A stretch of DNA of 60,436 nucleotides from Clostridium sp. AM34-11AC (GTDB lineage Bacteria > Bacillota > Clostridia > Lachnospirales > Lachnospiraceae): positions 1 through 60,436 of the forward strand of contig NZ_QWGL01000021.1 in NCBI RefSeq assembly GCF_003435375.1, written 5' to 3'. The translations under genes were made by a program, and so were the position numbers. The notes under the pieces are model-generated. The model worked only from the letters and a program-made list of their open reading frames with translations. It had not been told where the DNA came from and did no database searches. Position 1 is the stretch's first letter. Every line of letters starts with the position of its first letter. This document shows positions 26,067 to 35,855 of this stretch, in pieces.

Positions 26067-26942
26067 TCAGTTTGCTTCCTTTCCCTGGACGAAAGCCTTT
26101 CTCCTGTTGTAAATAAGGATCACAAGAGAGACGGTCGCCAGCACAACAGACAATGCCTGGGATACCGCGATCTGGGTACCCGGTATCAGGAGAGAATCCG
26201 TTCTCAATCCTTCGATCCACGCTCTTCCGATTCCATACCCGGCCAGATAGATACAAAGCATTTCCCCTGTGAACGTTTTCCGCTTGCGGAACCAGAGCAT
26301 GAACATCAGGAGACCGAAGTTCCAGAGGGACTCGTAGAGGAACGTCGGATGGACCTGAATGTACTCGATTCCATTGTCCAGGATCAGATGGTCAAGGAGA
26401 TTTTGTGAGATCATGCTCTCATTCACAATGCTGCGTCTGATCCGCATGGCAAACAGGCAGTCTGTGTAGCGGCCGAAGGCCTCGCAGTTGATAAAGTTAC
26501 CCCATCGTCCGATCATTTGTCCGGTTATAAGTCCAAGGCATGCGCTGTCTGCCATGGACAAAAAGGAAAGGTGGCGTTTCTTTGTAAAGACAAGCAGTGT
26601 CAAGGTCCCGGCGATCACTCCCCCGTAGATTGCAAGTCCGCCTTTCCTTAAGTTCACGATCTCCATCAGATGGTCCTTGTAGTAGGCCCACTGGAAGAAA
26701 ACATAGTAGATCCGCGCTCCGATGATGGAAAAGATAATTCCGTAAAGCGCAAAATCAAGATAAATATTCGGATCCTGTCCCCTGCGCTTCGCATCGGACT
26801 GGGCAACACAAAGTCCTAAGATCATGCCGATCCCGATGATCAGTCCGTAGTACGCAAAGGATATTCCTCCGATTGAAAAGCTCTTCACCATATGAGGAAT
26901 CGAGATCCCCAGGTGAACGAAGCTTACATCTGCTCCTGACAT
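26067..26942 (-). CDS. lgt: Prolipoprotein diacylglyceryl transferase
   Basis: Lgt attaches diacylglycerol to the lipobox cysteine of prolipoproteins in the membrane. The protein is polytopic, with YYGLIIGIGMILGL, the conserved KGGLAIYGGVIAGT, GRWGNFINCEAFGR holding the essential arginine region, and HPTFLYESLWNF. The ATG at 26942 with GGAG ten bases upstream gives 291 residues. A longer frame to 27056 lacks a ribosome site. Its substrates here include the GerMN lipoprotein. Confidence 0.95.
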   Translation of the reverse strand: MSGADVSFVHLGISIPHMVKSFSIGGISFAYYGLIIGIGMILGLCVAQSDAKRRGQDPNIYLDFALYGIIFSIIGARIYYVFFQWAYYKDHLMEIVNLRKGGLAIYGGVIAGTLTLLVFTKKRHLSFLSMADSACLGLITGQMIGRWGNFINCEAFGRYTDCLFAMRIRRSIVNESMISQNLLDHLILDNGIEYIQVHPTFLYESLWNFGLLMFMLWFRKRKTFTGEMLCIYLAGYGIGRAWIEGLRTDSLLIPGTQIAVSQALSVVLATVSLVILIYNRRKAFVQGKEAN

Positions 26943-27050
26943 TGATTCTGTTCTCCTTTTTTCTTTGGTGAATTTTATTTTACTCCGAAAAGCGGCAAAA
27001 AGCAAACAGATTCGCTTGACAGTCCTCGTGTTTATTCGACATGAACTGCC

Positions 27051-27080
27051 GTTCACGTCTTGCGCAAACAGGAACCGTCA
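27051..27080. repeat. Repeat family B, left-end fragment
   Basis: About 30 bases beginning GTTCACGTCTTGCGCAAACA match the left part of copy 1 (25672-25700) with few changes. The rest of the element is missing. Confidence 0.6.
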
Positions 27081-27102
27081 GGAAACTGTCCTAAAACAAA
27101 AG

Positions 27103-27146
27103 AAAAGCCATGGAATGGTGTTTAACTGATACACTCCATGACTTTT
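27103..27146 (-). terminator. ychF terminator
   Basis: On the minus strand AAAGTCATGGA pairs with TCCATGGCTTTT, with GTGT and ACAC extending the stem around the loop. Confidence 0.75.
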
Positions 27147-27179
27147 ATATTCCTTATTCTATCAGATCTTCAGGAGAAA

Positions 27180-28277
27180 TTATACATTGAACCGGAAAAG
27201 AACGACATCTCCGTCCTTCATCACGTAGTCCTTACCTTCCATGCGGACAAGTCCTTTTTCCTTCGCTCCGTTGTAGGAACCGCAGTCTAAGAGATCCTTG
27301 TAGTTTACAACCTCTGCCTTGATAAATCCGCGCTCGAAATCGGTGTGGATCTTTCCTGCTGCCTGCGGTGCTTTTGTGCCGACCTTGATGGTCCATGCAC
27401 GTGTCTCCTTCTCTCCTGCTGTCAGGTAGCTGATAAGACCGAGGAGACGGTAGCTTGCCGAGATCAGCTTATCAAGTCCGGACTCCTTTAAACCAAGGTC
27501 ATCTAAGAACATCTTTTTCTCATCATCATCCAACTCGGAGATTTCTTCCTCGATCTGCGCACACACAACAAATACTTCACTGTCATTCTCGGAAGCGAAC
27601 TTGCGGACAGCCTGTACATGTGGATTGGAAGCGCCGTCATCGGCAAGATCATCCTCACCAACATTCGCAGCGAAGATCACCGGTTTCCAGGTAAGGAGAT
27701 CTAAGGAAGCAACAAATGCCTGCTCCTCATCGTCCTCACACTCAAAGCTCTTTGCAAGATTGCCGTTCTCGAGGTGTTCCTTCACAGCCTTTAAGATATT
27801 TAATTCTTTCGCAAGTGCCTTGTTAGAAGCTGCGCCCTTGCCCATCTTCGCGATCCGGCGGTCGATGACCTCGATATCGGAGAAGATCAGCTCTAAGTTG
27901 ATGGTCTCGATGTCGCGAAGCGGATCAACGCTTCCGTCTACATGGATAACGTTCGGGTCCTCGAAGCAGCGGACAACGTGAACGATAGCATCCACCTCAC
28001 GGATATTCGCGAGGAACTGGTTTCCAAGTCCCTCACCTTTGGATGCGCCCTTTACGAGACCTGCGATATCTACGAACTCGATCACAGCCGGTGTGATCTT
28101 CTCGGAGTTGTAAAGATCGGATAAGAGTTTCAAACGGAAATCCGGTACCGGAACAACGCCCACATTCGGGTCGATGGTACAGAACGGATAGTTTGCGGAT
28201 TCAGCGCCCGCCTTTGTCAAAGAGTTGAATAATGTACTTTTACCTACGTTCGGCAGGCCGACAATGCCAAGTTTCAT
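27180..28277 (-). CDS. ychF: Redox-regulated ATPase YchF
   Basis: YchF is an Obg-related P-loop protein that prefers ATP to GTP and binds ribosomes. The 365-residue product, exactly the usual length, has G1 [12 protein letters not shown], the [12 protein letters not shown] switch, G3 [17 protein letters not shown] with the LxxL continuation, and a C-terminal TGS-like domain ([29 protein letters not shown]). The start at 28277 is preceded by AAAGGAAAA. It is a single-gene unit with its own terminator. Confidence 0.96.
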   Translation of the reverse strand: MKLGIVGLPNVGKSTLFNSLTKAGAESANYPFCTIDPNVGVVPVPDFRLKLLSDLYNSEKITPAVIEFVDIAGLVKGASKGEGLGNQFLANIREVDAIVHVVRCFEDPNVIHVDGSVDPLRDIETINLELIFSDIEVIDRRIAKMGKGAASNKALAKELNILKAVKEHLENGNLAKSFECEDDEEQAFVASLDLLTWKPVIFAANVGEDDLADDGASNPHVQAVRKFASENDSEVFVVCAQIEEEISELDDDEKKMFLDDLGLKESGLDKLISASYRLLGLISYLTAGEKETRAWTIKVGTKAPQAAGKIHTDFERGFIKAEVVNYKDLLDCGSYNGAKEKGLVRMEGKDYVMKDGDVVLFRFNV

Positions 28278-28415
28278 GGTAATTTTCCTTTCTAAACCTT
28301 TATACGCAAAAATATGGTTTTTACATAATTTAATGTGATCCCATACGACCACAAGTGTATTTAGCATAGCACAAAACATGCGGAAAAGGAAGGGAATTTC
28401 CGCAAAAAAGGAGCC

Positions 28416-28452
28416 AAAAAGAGTTCATCCGGTCAATTTTTTGCGACCGGAT
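28416..28452 (-). terminator. Terminator after the DUF1292 gene
   Basis: ATCCGGTC and GACCGGAT pair around a 10-nt loop, and TCTTTTT follows on the minus strand. Confidence 0.75.
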
Positions 28453-28579
28453 ATATCTTTTTGACTCCATCAATGCTTTTTATCTTTGTCTCCGAACCAG
28501 TTTTCCTGTCGGAAACATATCTCCATTTTCCGCTGCTCTGTTGACAGACCCGGTCTGAAAACACTATTTTGCTCCCGGC

Positions 28580-28915
28580 TTAATCGTCTAAGTCTTCCTC
28601 GCTTACGATTTCATCGTACTCTGCTGTATCAAGGAACTCGTCGAAAGCGTCCGCAACGATCTCGTACTCCTCATCGCTCTCGATATTCTGGATATCCGGG
28701 TTGCCCTCTGCATCCTCTGAGTAGCGGTATAAGTAGACCTCTCCGTCCTCAGCCTCATTGCCATCTAACGGGAGAAGCGCAATATATTCCTTATCTGCCG
28801 CCTCGAAGATCGTAAGAACCACGCACTCTAAATCTGTTCCATCATCCAGTGTCAGAGTGACAGTCATCTCCTCATCGTTTGCTGCGTCCTGATTCATATT
28901 TTTTTCCTTTGCCAT
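28580..28915 (-). CDS. DUF1292 family protein
   Basis: The product has 111 residues and is strongly acidic. The DUF1292 pattern is visible: MTVTLTLDDGTDLECVVLTI, then EYIALLPLD and GEVYLYRYSED. The function of the family is unknown. In many Firmicutes a member sits near ychF or the Holliday-junction gene ruvX. A second possible start is the Met at residue 7. It has its own promoter and terminator. Confidence 0.88.
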   Translation of the reverse strand: MAKEKNMNQDAANDEEMTVTLTLDDGTDLECVVLTIFEAADKEYIALLPLDGNEAEDGEVYLYRYSEDAEGNPDIQNIESDEEYEIVADAFDEFLDTAEYDEIVSEEDLDD

Positions 28916-28991
28916 AACCTCAACATTCCTCTCATTTCCGGCCGTGTGCCGTTAATTGACAACCGTTTTATCTGCGGCCGCTGTTTTTTAT

Positions 28992-29020
28992 AGAATACCA
29001 GTAAACATCCATAAAATCAA
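28992..29020 (-). promoter_or_regulatory. DUF1292 gene promoter
   Basis: TTGATT (29015-29020) and TATTCT (28992-28997) are spaced by 17 bases. The start codon is about 75 bases downstream. Confidence 0.6.
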
Positions 29021-29042
29021 TAGAAAGAATTACCTAAATCCA

Positions 29043-29081
29043 GTTACAGTACACAGGCACTCCATGTCCGCGCACTGTAAC
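29043..29081. repeat. Short palindrome related to repeat B ends
   Basis: GTTACAGT (29043-29050) and ACTGTAAC (29074-29081) are perfect inverted repeats. The same octamer begins repeat B copy 2. It directly follows the stop codon of cobO and could also act as its terminator, though no T-run is present. Confidence 0.5.
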
Positions 29082-29082
29082 A

Positions 29083-29613
29083 TCAGTATTCTATTCCGCG
29101 TCGTGCCATGATTCCCTTGTCAAACGGATGCTTTCTCTTGCAGATCTCCGACACATAGTCCGCCGCCCCAAGTAGCGACTCCGACGGGTTCCGCCCCGTA
29201 AGGACGATTTCCAGTCCATCCGGCTCGCCCTTTTTCGGCCGGTTTTCCAGAAAATCCAGGATGTCCTTTTCCAGTACCATCCCGTAGTTCACCGCCGCCA
29301 TGATCTCGTCAAAGACCACGAGATCCGCAGTTTTCGCCAGCTCTGCCGCCTCCAAAAACAGATTTCTGTTATAATCCGCGCACTCTTTTTTCGTCTCCTC
29401 ATCCATGGACCGGACAAAGCCAAAGTTCTTCCGGCACGGGATCAGTGTCACCTCCGGAAGTCTCTTTAAGATCTCCACTTCCCCGGAGTTATCTGTCTTT
29501 AAAAACCGCGCGATCACGACACGCCTACCGCTGCCCGCTGCCCGGACCGCAAGCCCTATCGCTGCGCTGGTCTTTCCTTTTCCGTCACCACAGTAAATAT
29601 GGACAAGTCCCAT
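29083..29613 (-). CDS. cobO: Cob(I)yrinic acid a,c-diamide adenosyltransferase
   Basis: The enzyme (CobO/CobA/BtuR) transfers the adenosyl group of ATP to the cobalt of corrinoids. The P-loop GDGKGKTSAAIGLAVRA is at residues 8-24. Later family motifs are RFLKTDNSGEV, DLVVFDEIMAA and LTGRNPSESLL. The ATG at 29613 has GGAGG six bases upstream, giving 176 residues. No other cobalamin genes are in the window, so it probably activates salvaged corrinoid. Confidence 0.93.
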   Translation of the reverse strand: MGLVHIYCGDGKGKTSAAIGLAVRAAGSGRRVVIARFLKTDNSGEVEILKRLPEVTLIPCRKNFGFVRSMDEETKKECADYNRNLFLEAAELAKTADLVVFDEIMAAVNYGMVLEKDILDFLENRPKKGEPDGLEIVLTGRNPSESLLGAADYVSEICKRKHPFDKGIMARRGIEY

Positions 29614-29720
29614 TTGTCTCCTCCATTCTTCATGCATTCACAGCAGGAAAGAACTGTTCTCTGCTATGGTGCCTTTCCGGCGGCCTAAGCCGCAATGACT
29701 CTGGCTCCTCTCTGAATCCT

Positions 29721-31691
29721 CTACAAACCTGCTTCCCCGATAAACCGCGAAACATCCGTCTTCCTGTGATACCGCTCCCGCACCGCCGCCACATGGAGCC
29801 GGTCCTTTGCTCGGGTCAGGGCCACATAAAACAGCCGCCGCTCTTCCTCGATATCCGCCGGGAGTCCCGCCTTGTGATGCGGAACGATCCCCTCATTCAC
29901 ATCCACCACGAACACCACCGGATATTCCAGCCCCTTCGCGCTGTGCATCGTGGACAGTGTCACCCGATCTTTCGCTTCCCTGGTCTCTTCGAGATTCTGC
30001 TTTTTCAACTCTTCCTCGTACCGCACCGCATGTTCCTTCCAGGCCTCGAAGGTCTCAAACTCCGCCGCGCTCTCCGCCAGCTTATCCGCCGTCTCGAAAA
30101 GTTCCTCCGGTTTCATTCTCCGGAACTCCGCGTAGGACCTGAGATAATCGTCATACCCGATGACCTTTCGGATATAGTTCACCGCTGCCACAGGCTTGAG
30201 CCTCGACATCGCCCTGAGATCCGCCTCCAGATCACATATCCGGTCCTCCATCCAGGCCCTGTCCTGATAAAAGGACTTTAACCGGTCGAAGGACACCGTC
30301 GGAGTATCAAAGGCGTCCCTGCTGAAATACCGGTTCGGACGGTTCATGATTCGGTAGAAATCCGACCGTTTCCTGCTGCCCGCCGCGATCTCCATGTAGG
30401 CAAAGAGGTCCTTCGCGATCCAGTGGCTATAGAGGTTTGGGATCACATCCCGGAGCTGAAAGGGAATATTGTATCCCATGAGCCGCTCCGCCATCAGCCC
30501 GGAGTTCGCTCCGGTGCGGAACAGCACCGCGATCTCGTTCCACATGTACCCGGCGTCATGGTACGCCCGGATACTCTGGGCCACCGTGTCCATCTCATGT
30601 CCCGGATTGTCAAAGACCCTGAAATCCACCGGCCGCCCGGATCCCCGGAATGGCTCCAGTTTCTTCTCAAAGCGAACCTTATTGTGCCCAATAAGCTTCA
30701 GCGAAGTCTCCACGATCTCCTTTGTGGACCGGTAGTTTGTTCCAAGAAGAACTCTCTTCGTCCCCGGAAAATCCTTCTCAAATCCCAGCATGATCTCCGG
30801 CTTCGCCCCGCGGAACCGATAGATGGACTGGTCATCATCCCCGACGATAAAGAGGTTATTTTCCGGCAGCGCTAACATCCGCACCACCTGGTACTGCAAA
30901 AGATTGATGTCCTGGAATTCGTCCACCAGAATATACTTGAATTTTTTCTGCCAGGCAGCCAGGATGTCCTTCCGCTCCGTGAACAGCTCATGGCACATGA
31001 CGAGCATATCGTCGAAATCGATCTTTCCCGTCTGCTCCAGCATCTCATCGTACCCGTCATAGAGCTTCTTAAACCACTCTTCCGGGCAGTTCTGGGAATA
31101 GTAGTATTTTAAGTCAAGGCGCTCGCCCTTCACGTAGCTGATCTCGTTGATGATGGAGGAGATAAACTCCGCCTCGTCCTCCACCTCCATCCCGGACTCA
31201 TCGAGAAACTTTTTAAAATACTGCCGCTTTTCCTCCCCGCTGATCACATTTCCGGCGGGAAAGCGGTACGCCCACTTTAAGATGTGGTAAAAGACGGAAT
31301 GGAAGGTTCCGAAACTCACACGGCTGCCCGCGGCTTCCAAAGAATTTCCGGCTCCCTGCGCGCGCTGCCTGGCCTCGGCTGCACTCTGTTGGCTTTTTTC
31401 CGGCCTGTGCAGACTCCATCCGTTTTTCGGCAGGTGATCATCTTTCTTCCCCGCCTTTCTCCGCTTTTCATCTTCCTCCCGCGCCAGTCTGAGAAACCGC
31501 TCCTTCATCTCCGCGGCCGCCGCTTTCGTGAACGTAATGACAAGAATGCCGGAGGGGTCAACGCCCGCCTCCAGCAGTCTCTTGATTCTGTGTGTAATTA
31601 CTGTCGTCTTTCCGGACCCCGGACCCGCTAAGACCATCATCGGTCCATCCCGGTGCTCCAAGGCCGTCATCTGTGCTTTATTAAAATCCAT
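29721..31691 (-). CDS. UvrD/Rep-type superfamily 1 DNA helicase
   Basis: The 656-residue ATP-dependent helicase has all SF1A motifs: I AGPGSGKTTVITHR, Ia VITFTKAAAAEMKERF, II VDEFQDINLLQYQ, III VGDDDQSIYRFRGA, IV region GTNYRSTKEI, V TMHSAKGLEYPVVFVVDV, and VI EERRLFYVALTRAKDRL. It is shorter than PcrA (about 740), with a reduced C-terminal part. A charged low-complexity insert of about 50 residues lies between motifs Ia and Ib. A repair role is likely; PcrA itself is less likely. Confidence 0.93.
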   Translation of the reverse strand: MDFNKAQMTALEHRDGPMMVLAGPGSGKTTVITHRIKRLLEAGVDPSGILVITFTKAAAAEMKERFLRLAREEDEKRRKAGKKDDHLPKNGWSLHRPEKSQQSAAEARQRAQGAGNSLEAAGSRVSFGTFHSVFYHILKWAYRFPAGNVISGEEKRQYFKKFLDESGMEVEDEAEFISSIINEISYVKGERLDLKYYYSQNCPEEWFKKLYDGYDEMLEQTGKIDFDDMLVMCHELFTERKDILAAWQKKFKYILVDEFQDINLLQYQVVRMLALPENNLFIVGDDDQSIYRFRGAKPEIMLGFEKDFPGTKRVLLGTNYRSTKEIVETSLKLIGHNKVRFEKKLEPFRGSGRPVDFRVFDNPGHEMDTVAQSIRAYHDAGYMWNEIAVLFRTGANSGLMAERLMGYNIPFQLRDVIPNLYSHWIAKDLFAYMEIAAGSRKRSDFYRIMNRPNRYFSRDAFDTPTVSFDRLKSFYQDRAWMEDRICDLEADLRAMSRLKPVAAVNYIRKVIGYDDYLRSYAEFRRMKPEELFETADKLAESAAEFETFEAWKEHAVRYEEELKKQNLEETREAKDRVTLSTMHSAKGLEYPVVFVVDVNEGIVPHHKAGLPADIEEERRLFYVALTRAKDRLHVAAVRERYHRKTDVSRFIGEAGL

Positions 31692-31798
31692 ATTTATCCA
31701 TTCCGGTCAGGTTTCTTTCTGTTTCTGCCCGGTCCGCCGCATGATCGTATTGCGGTTTTGCGACTGTTCAGTCATCTCACCGCTACGCGATTTGCAAA

Positions 31799-33256
31799 TT
31801 ACTCAGCAGCCTCCAACAACTCAATTCCCTTCCTGATACGTGCCAGGGACTCCTCTTTTCCGATGATCTCCATGATCTCGGTAGCGCCTGCCGGTGTCAT
31901 CTGTTTTCCAGATACTGCTGTGCGGATCGGCCACATAACGAAACCAGTCTTTACGCCCTTATCGGCAACATATTTGGACAGGGTCTCAAACAGAGCGTCG
32001 TTGCTGTAGATTTCCTGTGCCTCAAGGATCGGAAGAACCTCCTTTAATGTCTCTAAGGAGTTCTCCTTTGTTGTCTTCATCTTCTTATGAACATACATGT
32101 CCGCGCTGTACTCCGGCATCTCCTCGAAGAAGTCGACCTGATCCGCGATATCGCACAGTGTCTCGATTCTCGTCTTCACCATTCCGGCAATCTTCTTTAA
32201 GTCTAACGGTTTCTTGATCGCAGTCTCAAGGTACGGCTTTGCAAGCTCGAAGAACTTCCCATCGTCCATCTTCTTGATGTACTCGCCGTTCATCCAGCGA
32301 AGCTTTGTCATATCGAAGACAGCCGGGGACTTGCTCATATTGTGGTAGTCGAACGCTTTTACAAGCTCCTCAAGAGTAAAGAACTCCTGGTTGTCTGTCG
32401 GGGACCATCCTAAGAGGGCAACGAAGTTTACGATCGCCTCTGTTAAAAAGCCCTGCTCGAGAAGATCCTCGAAGGAGGAATGTCCGCTTCTCTTGCTTAA
32501 TTTCTTGTGCTCCTCGTTTGTGATGGTTGGGCAGTGTACATATACCGGAACTTTCCAGCCGAATGCATCGTAGAGACGGTTGTACTTCGGGGAGGAAGAA
32601 AGGTACTCGTTTCCGCGGACAACGTGTGTGATCTTCATCAGATGGTCATCCACAACGTTTGCGAAGTTGTAGGTTGGGTATCCGTCGGATTTGATAAGAA
32701 CCATATCGTCGAGCTCTGCGTTGTCTACCGTGATATCTCCGTAGATCTCATCGTGGAATGTTGTAGTTCCCTCTTTCGGGTTGTTCTGGCGGATAACGAA
32801 CGGCTTTCCTGCCTTTAAGTTTGCCTCTACCTCTTCTTTGGTAAGATGCAGGCAGTGCTTATCGTATACCATGATCTCCTCACCGTTTACGGTCTTCTTT
32901 AATGAATTTAAGCGCTCCTGGGTACAGAAGCAGTAATATGCCTCACCTTTTTCTACAAGCTTTTTCGCGTACTCCATGTAGATTCCGGCTTTCTGGCGCT
33001 CACTCTGGACATACGGACCATAGCCGCCGTCCTTATCCGGACCCTCGTCATGGATCAGTCCGGTCTTTTCCAGTGTGCGGTAGATGATTCCCTCAGCACC
33101 CTCAACGTGGCGCTCCTGGTCTGTATCCTCAATACGGAGAATGAAATCTCCGCCTTCATGCTTTGCGATCAGGTATGTGTAAAGAGCTGTTCTTAAATTA
33201 CCTACATGCATCCGGCCGGTCGGGCTCGGCGCAAATCTTGTTCTGATTTTTTCCAT
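31799..33256 (-). CDS. gltX: Glutamate-tRNA ligase
   Basis: GltX charges tRNA-Glu, and in species without GlnRS also tRNA-Gln. The HIGH region reads [13 protein letters not shown] and the KMSKS loop KLSKRSG. The start at 33256 follows AGGAGATATGG, giving 485 residues. A longer upstream frame lacks a ribosome site. mgtE ends 65 bases upstream, with no terminator seen between the two. Confidence 0.97.
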   Translation of the reverse strand: MEKIRTRFAPSPTGRMHVGNLRTALYTYLIAKHEGGDFILRIEDTDQERHVEGAEGIIYRTLEKTGLIHDEGPDKDGGYGPYVQSERQKAGIYMEYAKKLVEKGEAYYCFCTQERLNSLKKTVNGEEIMVYDKHCLHLTKEEVEANLKAGKPFVIRQNNPKEGTTTFHDEIYGDITVDNAELDDMVLIKSDGYPTYNFANVVDDHLMKITHVVRGNEYLSSSPKYNRLYDAFGWKVPVYVHCPTITNEEHKKLSKRSGHSSFEDLLEQGFLTEAIVNFVALLGWSPTDNQEFFTLEELVKAFDYHNMSKSPAVFDMTKLRWMNGEYIKKMDDGKFFELAKPYLETAIKKPLDLKKIAGMVKTRIETLCDIADQVDFFEEMPEYSADMYVHKKMKTTKENSLETLKEVLPILEAQEIYSNDALFETLSKYVADKGVKTGFVMWPIRTAVSGKQMTPAGATEIMEIIGKEESLARIRKGIELLEAAE

Positions 33257-33321
33257 AATCCATATCTCCTGTTGATATATATTTATCCGCGGATAGTTCC
33301 GCAGACAGACATTCTTTTTTT

Positions 33322-34689
33322 CTATACCGTCATATCTAATAAATGACAAGCCAGATTAAAGTACACCATCAGACTCACCGCATCCACGATCGTCGTGATC
33401 ATCGGTGACGCCATGATCGCCGGATCAAGCTTTAAGACCTTCGCCCCGATCGGCAGTGTGCATCCGATCGTCTTCGCAACGATGACCGTACAGAACAGGC
33501 TGATCACGACGGTCACGCAGATCATCGTGTTGCCCGGATACTGGATCATCAGACGGATAAAGTTTACCACCGCCAGGACAAATCCAACGATCACGCCGAC
33601 CCGTACTTCCTTCCACACGACCTTCAGGATATCCGAAGGCTCCACATCGCCGATAGCCATACCACGGATGATCATGGTGCTGCTCTGGCTTCCGGAGTTT
33701 CCGCCGGTATCCATAAGCATCGGGATAAAGCTTACAAGAAGCGGGATTGCCGCAAAGGCATTCTCATATTTTACGAGGATTCCGCCGGTGATCGTACTGG
33801 AAAGCATTAAGATCAGAAGCCACGGGATCCTGTTTTTTGCCAATGTGAAGACGCCGGTCTTTAGATACGGCTTTTCACTCGGCAGCATCGCCGCCATCTT
33901 CTCGAAGTCCTCGGTGGCCTCTTCTTCCATGACTTCCATGACATCGTCAACGGTGATGATTCCCACAAGGCGGTCCTCACTGTCAACTACCGGCATGGAG
34001 AGCAGACCGTACTTGTTCATCGTGTCCGCCACCTGCTCCTGGTCATCGGTCGTCTGGGCTTTGATGACGTGGGTGTCCATAATATCGCCCACCAGACGCT
34101 CATAGGGCTGAAGGAGAAGATCCTTTACCGTCACAACGCCGTCCAGCATTCGTTTTTCGTCCATCACATAGCAGGTGTAGATCGTCTCGGAATCCACCGC
34201 GTGATGACGGATATAGGCGAAACACTGTTCCACCGTCATAGTCTTCTTTAATCCGACGTACTCAGCCGTCATGATACTTCCGGCTGTGTTTTCCGGATAG
34301 TTTAAGAACTGGTTGATCAGTTTTCTCGTCTCCGGTTTCGTGTTCTGAAGGACACGGCGGACCACCGTTGCCGGAAGTTCCTCCACCAGGTCTACGGCAT
34401 CATCCACATAAAGCTCTTCCACGATCTCGGAAAGCTCTTTATCGGTGATGCTGTTGATAATGTGACTCTGCTTGTCCACCGGAAGCTCGGCAAACACTTC
34501 GGTCGCCAGCGCCTTCGGCAGCATCCGGAACACGATGACCGTACGCTCAGAATCCAGTTCTTCGATGAATGACGCGATATCCACCTCGTTCAGTTCCACA
34601 AGCTCTTCCTTTAACAGGCGGTACTTTTTCTCCTTCGCCAGCTCCAGAAGATGCTCCATGTCAAATGTCTCATTTCCATCATTCGGCAT
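33322..34689 (-). CDS. mgtE: Magnesium transporter MgtE
   Basis: MgtE is a dimeric Mg2+ channel gated by cytoplasmic Mg2+. The 455-residue product has the N-terminal helical domain (residues 1-125, with [18 protein letters not shown]), two CBS domains ([38 protein letters not shown]), a plug helix, and five membrane helices with the pore motif [15 protein letters not shown]. The second ATG (34689) is preferred because GGGGGA lies eight bases before it. The gene is preceded by a long folded leader with a strong promoter. Confidence 0.96.
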   Translation of the reverse strand: MPNDGNETFDMEHLLELAKEKKYRLLKEELVELNEVDIASFIEELDSERTVIVFRMLPKALATEVFAELPVDKQSHIINSITDKELSEIVEELYVDDAVDLVEELPATVVRRVLQNTKPETRKLINQFLNYPENTAGSIMTAEYVGLKKTMTVEQCFAYIRHHAVDSETIYTCYVMDEKRMLDGVVTVKDLLLQPYERLVGDIMDTHVIKAQTTDDQEQVADTMNKYGLLSMPVVDSEDRLVGIITVDDVMEVMEEEATEDFEKMAAMLPSEKPYLKTGVFTLAKNRIPWLLILMLSSTITGGILVKYENAFAAIPLLVSFIPMLMDTGGNSGSQSSTMIIRGMAIGDVEPSDILKVVWKEVRVGVIVGFVLAVVNFIRLMIQYPGNTMICVTVVISLFCTVIVAKTIGCTLPIGAKVLKLDPAIMASPMITTIVDAVSLMVYFNLACHLLDMTV

Positions 34690-34752
34690 TTTCTTTTCCC
34701 CCATAATCAGTTGCTTTCGCTCAGCATTTTGCCGTTCTTTTCACGCGATTAT

Positions 34753-34890
34753 GGAAGCAAAGACACCTGCAGCCGCCGCATTTCCCCTGCGCCGGTCCAC
34801 AAGCTCCTGTACAGTTAAATTCGGCAATACACATAACAGATCGTCCCTGTCATGCCTATTGCCACTGGTTCAGGGTGTGCGTCTGCTTCC
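34753..34890 (-). ncRNA. Structured mgtE leader RNA, candidate riboswitch
   Basis: A closing stem pairs GGAAGCA (34753-34759) with TGCTTCC (34884-34890), continued by ACACC with GGTGT. Inside are a two-part hairpin (GGCAATA at 34823-34829 with TATTGCC at 34857-34863; CATAACAG with CTGTCATG) and a GC-rich hairpin (CCGCCGCA at 34773-34780 with TGCGCCGG at 34788-34795). The promoter at 34945-34973 would start transcription near 34938, giving a leader of about 250 nt. I do not see the M-box consensus. The ligand, if any, is unknown. Confidence 0.5.
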
Positions 34891-34944
34891 ATCGTATGAC
34901 TTCGACCTTCCATTATGTGTTCACTTCCTTTCTCTGTGCTTTCC

Positions 34945-34973
34945 ATTATAAGAAAATTTTACCCAATTGGCAA
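34945..34973 (-). promoter_or_regulatory. mgtE promoter
   Basis: TTGCCA (34968-34973) and a perfect TATAAT (34945-34950) are spaced by 17 bases. It is one of the strongest-looking promoters in the window. Confidence 0.8.
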
Positions 34974-35002
34974 CCGGTTACGCAATTTTTCGTGAAGAAG
35001 AT

Positions 35003-35042
35003 GAATTTTCAGTTCAGAAAATTCCTACCCGTGAACAATGAC
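35003..35042. repeat. Repeat family B, right-end fragment
   Basis: GAATTTTCAGTTCAGAAAAT and the next 20 bases match the right end of copy 1 (25769-25798), including the terminal CCCGTG. It lies just upstream of the mgtE promoter. Confidence 0.7.
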
Positions 35043-35146
35043 AAAAAGCCGCCAGGATATGGGCTGGCAGCGTTCATGAACACAGTGTTATTAGTTTGTT
35101 ACTATTACGTTACTGGTTGTGCGTATTTTACAGCGTTTTATGGAAC

Positions 35147-35180
35147 GAAAACCCCAGGAAACATAAGGTTTCCTGGGGTT
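35147..35180 (-). terminator. efp terminator
   Basis: AACCCCAGGAAAC and GTTTCCTGGGGTT form a perfect 13-bp stem, followed by TTTTCG on the minus strand. Confidence 0.9.
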
Positions 35181-35195
35181 ATAATACTTCGTGGA

Positions 35196-35753
35196 TTAAG
35201 CTCTGGAAAGGTACTCACCAGTACGTGTATCGATCTTAACGCGGTCACCCTGGTTAACGAATAACGGAACGTTGATCTGAGCGCCTGTCTCAAGAGTAGC
35301 CGGCTTTGTTGCGCCTGTAGCTGTATCGCCCTTGAAGCCCGGCTCTGTATCTGTGATCTCGAGCTCTACGAATAACGGAGCCTCAACAGAGAATACCTTG
35401 CCATTGTAGGAGCAGACTTTAACTGTCTCGTTCTCTTTAACGAACTTTAATGCATCACCTACAACATCTGTGGATAATGCGATCTGCTCGTATGTGTTAA
35501 CATCCATGAAGTTGTAAAGGTCACCGTCTGCATACAGATACTGCATATCTACGCGGTCGATTCTTGCTGCTGGGAATTTCTCGGTCGGACGGAATGTTCT
35601 CTCAACTACACCGCCATTGATAACGTTTTTTAATTTTGTTCTAACGAAAGCAGCACCCTTACCCGGTTTTACGTGCTGGAACTCTAAGATCTGAACAACC
35701 TGTCCATCGATTTCAAGTGTAACGCCATTTCTGAAATCACCTGCTGATACCAT
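35196..35753 (-). CDS. efp: Elongation factor P
   Basis: EF-P relieves ribosome stalling at proline runs. The product has 185 residues in three beta-barrel domains, starting [17 protein letters not shown]. The loop [10 protein letters not shown] carries Lys32 at the site modified in many bacteria. The C-terminal [24 protein letters not shown] ending is standard. AAGGAGG lies ten bases before the start. It is a single-gene unit with promoter and terminator. Confidence 0.97.
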   Translation of the reverse strand: MVSAGDFRNGVTLEIDGQVVQILEFQHVKPGKGAAFVRTKLKNVINGGVVERTFRPTEKFPAARIDRVDMQYLYADGDLYNFMDVNTYEQIALSTDVVGDALKFVKENETVKVCSYNGKVFSVEAPLFVELEITDTEPGFKGDTATGATKPATLETGAQINVPLFVNQGDRVKIDTRTGEYLSRA

Positions 35754-35826
35754 AAATGATAATCCTCCTTAAAACTGTTTCCAATTATTTCATTTCAAAT
35801 TTCACGCTTATCGCTGATTCTATCCT

Positions 35827-35855
35827 ATTCTATACTATTCTCCAACGGTTTTCAA
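35827..35855 (-). promoter_or_regulatory. efp promoter
   Basis: TTGAAA (35850-35855) and TAGAAT (35827-35832) are 17 bases apart. It begins directly after the stop codon of the yqeG-like gene. Confidence 0.65.

Noticed and set aside
29043..29081. Intrinsic terminator of cobO
   Set aside because: The palindrome is perfect over only eight bases with a long interior and no T-run, so it was listed as a repeat instead.
34753..34890. Small SRP RNA, suggested by GGAAGCA
   Set aside because: The conserved tetraloop hairpin of SRP RNA is not present; the motif is part of a simple closing stem.
34745..34895. Cobalamin riboswitch on the plus strand, suggested by GCCACTG
   Set aside because: Only this heptamer matches. 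The B12 box and core segments are missing, and no plus-strand gene follows for more than 12 kb.
34690..34940. Small frames in the mgtE leader, read as possible leader peptides
   Set aside because: Two short frames exist on the minus strand, but their codons coincide with the paired segments and no ribosome site precedes them. A folded RNA explains the region better.
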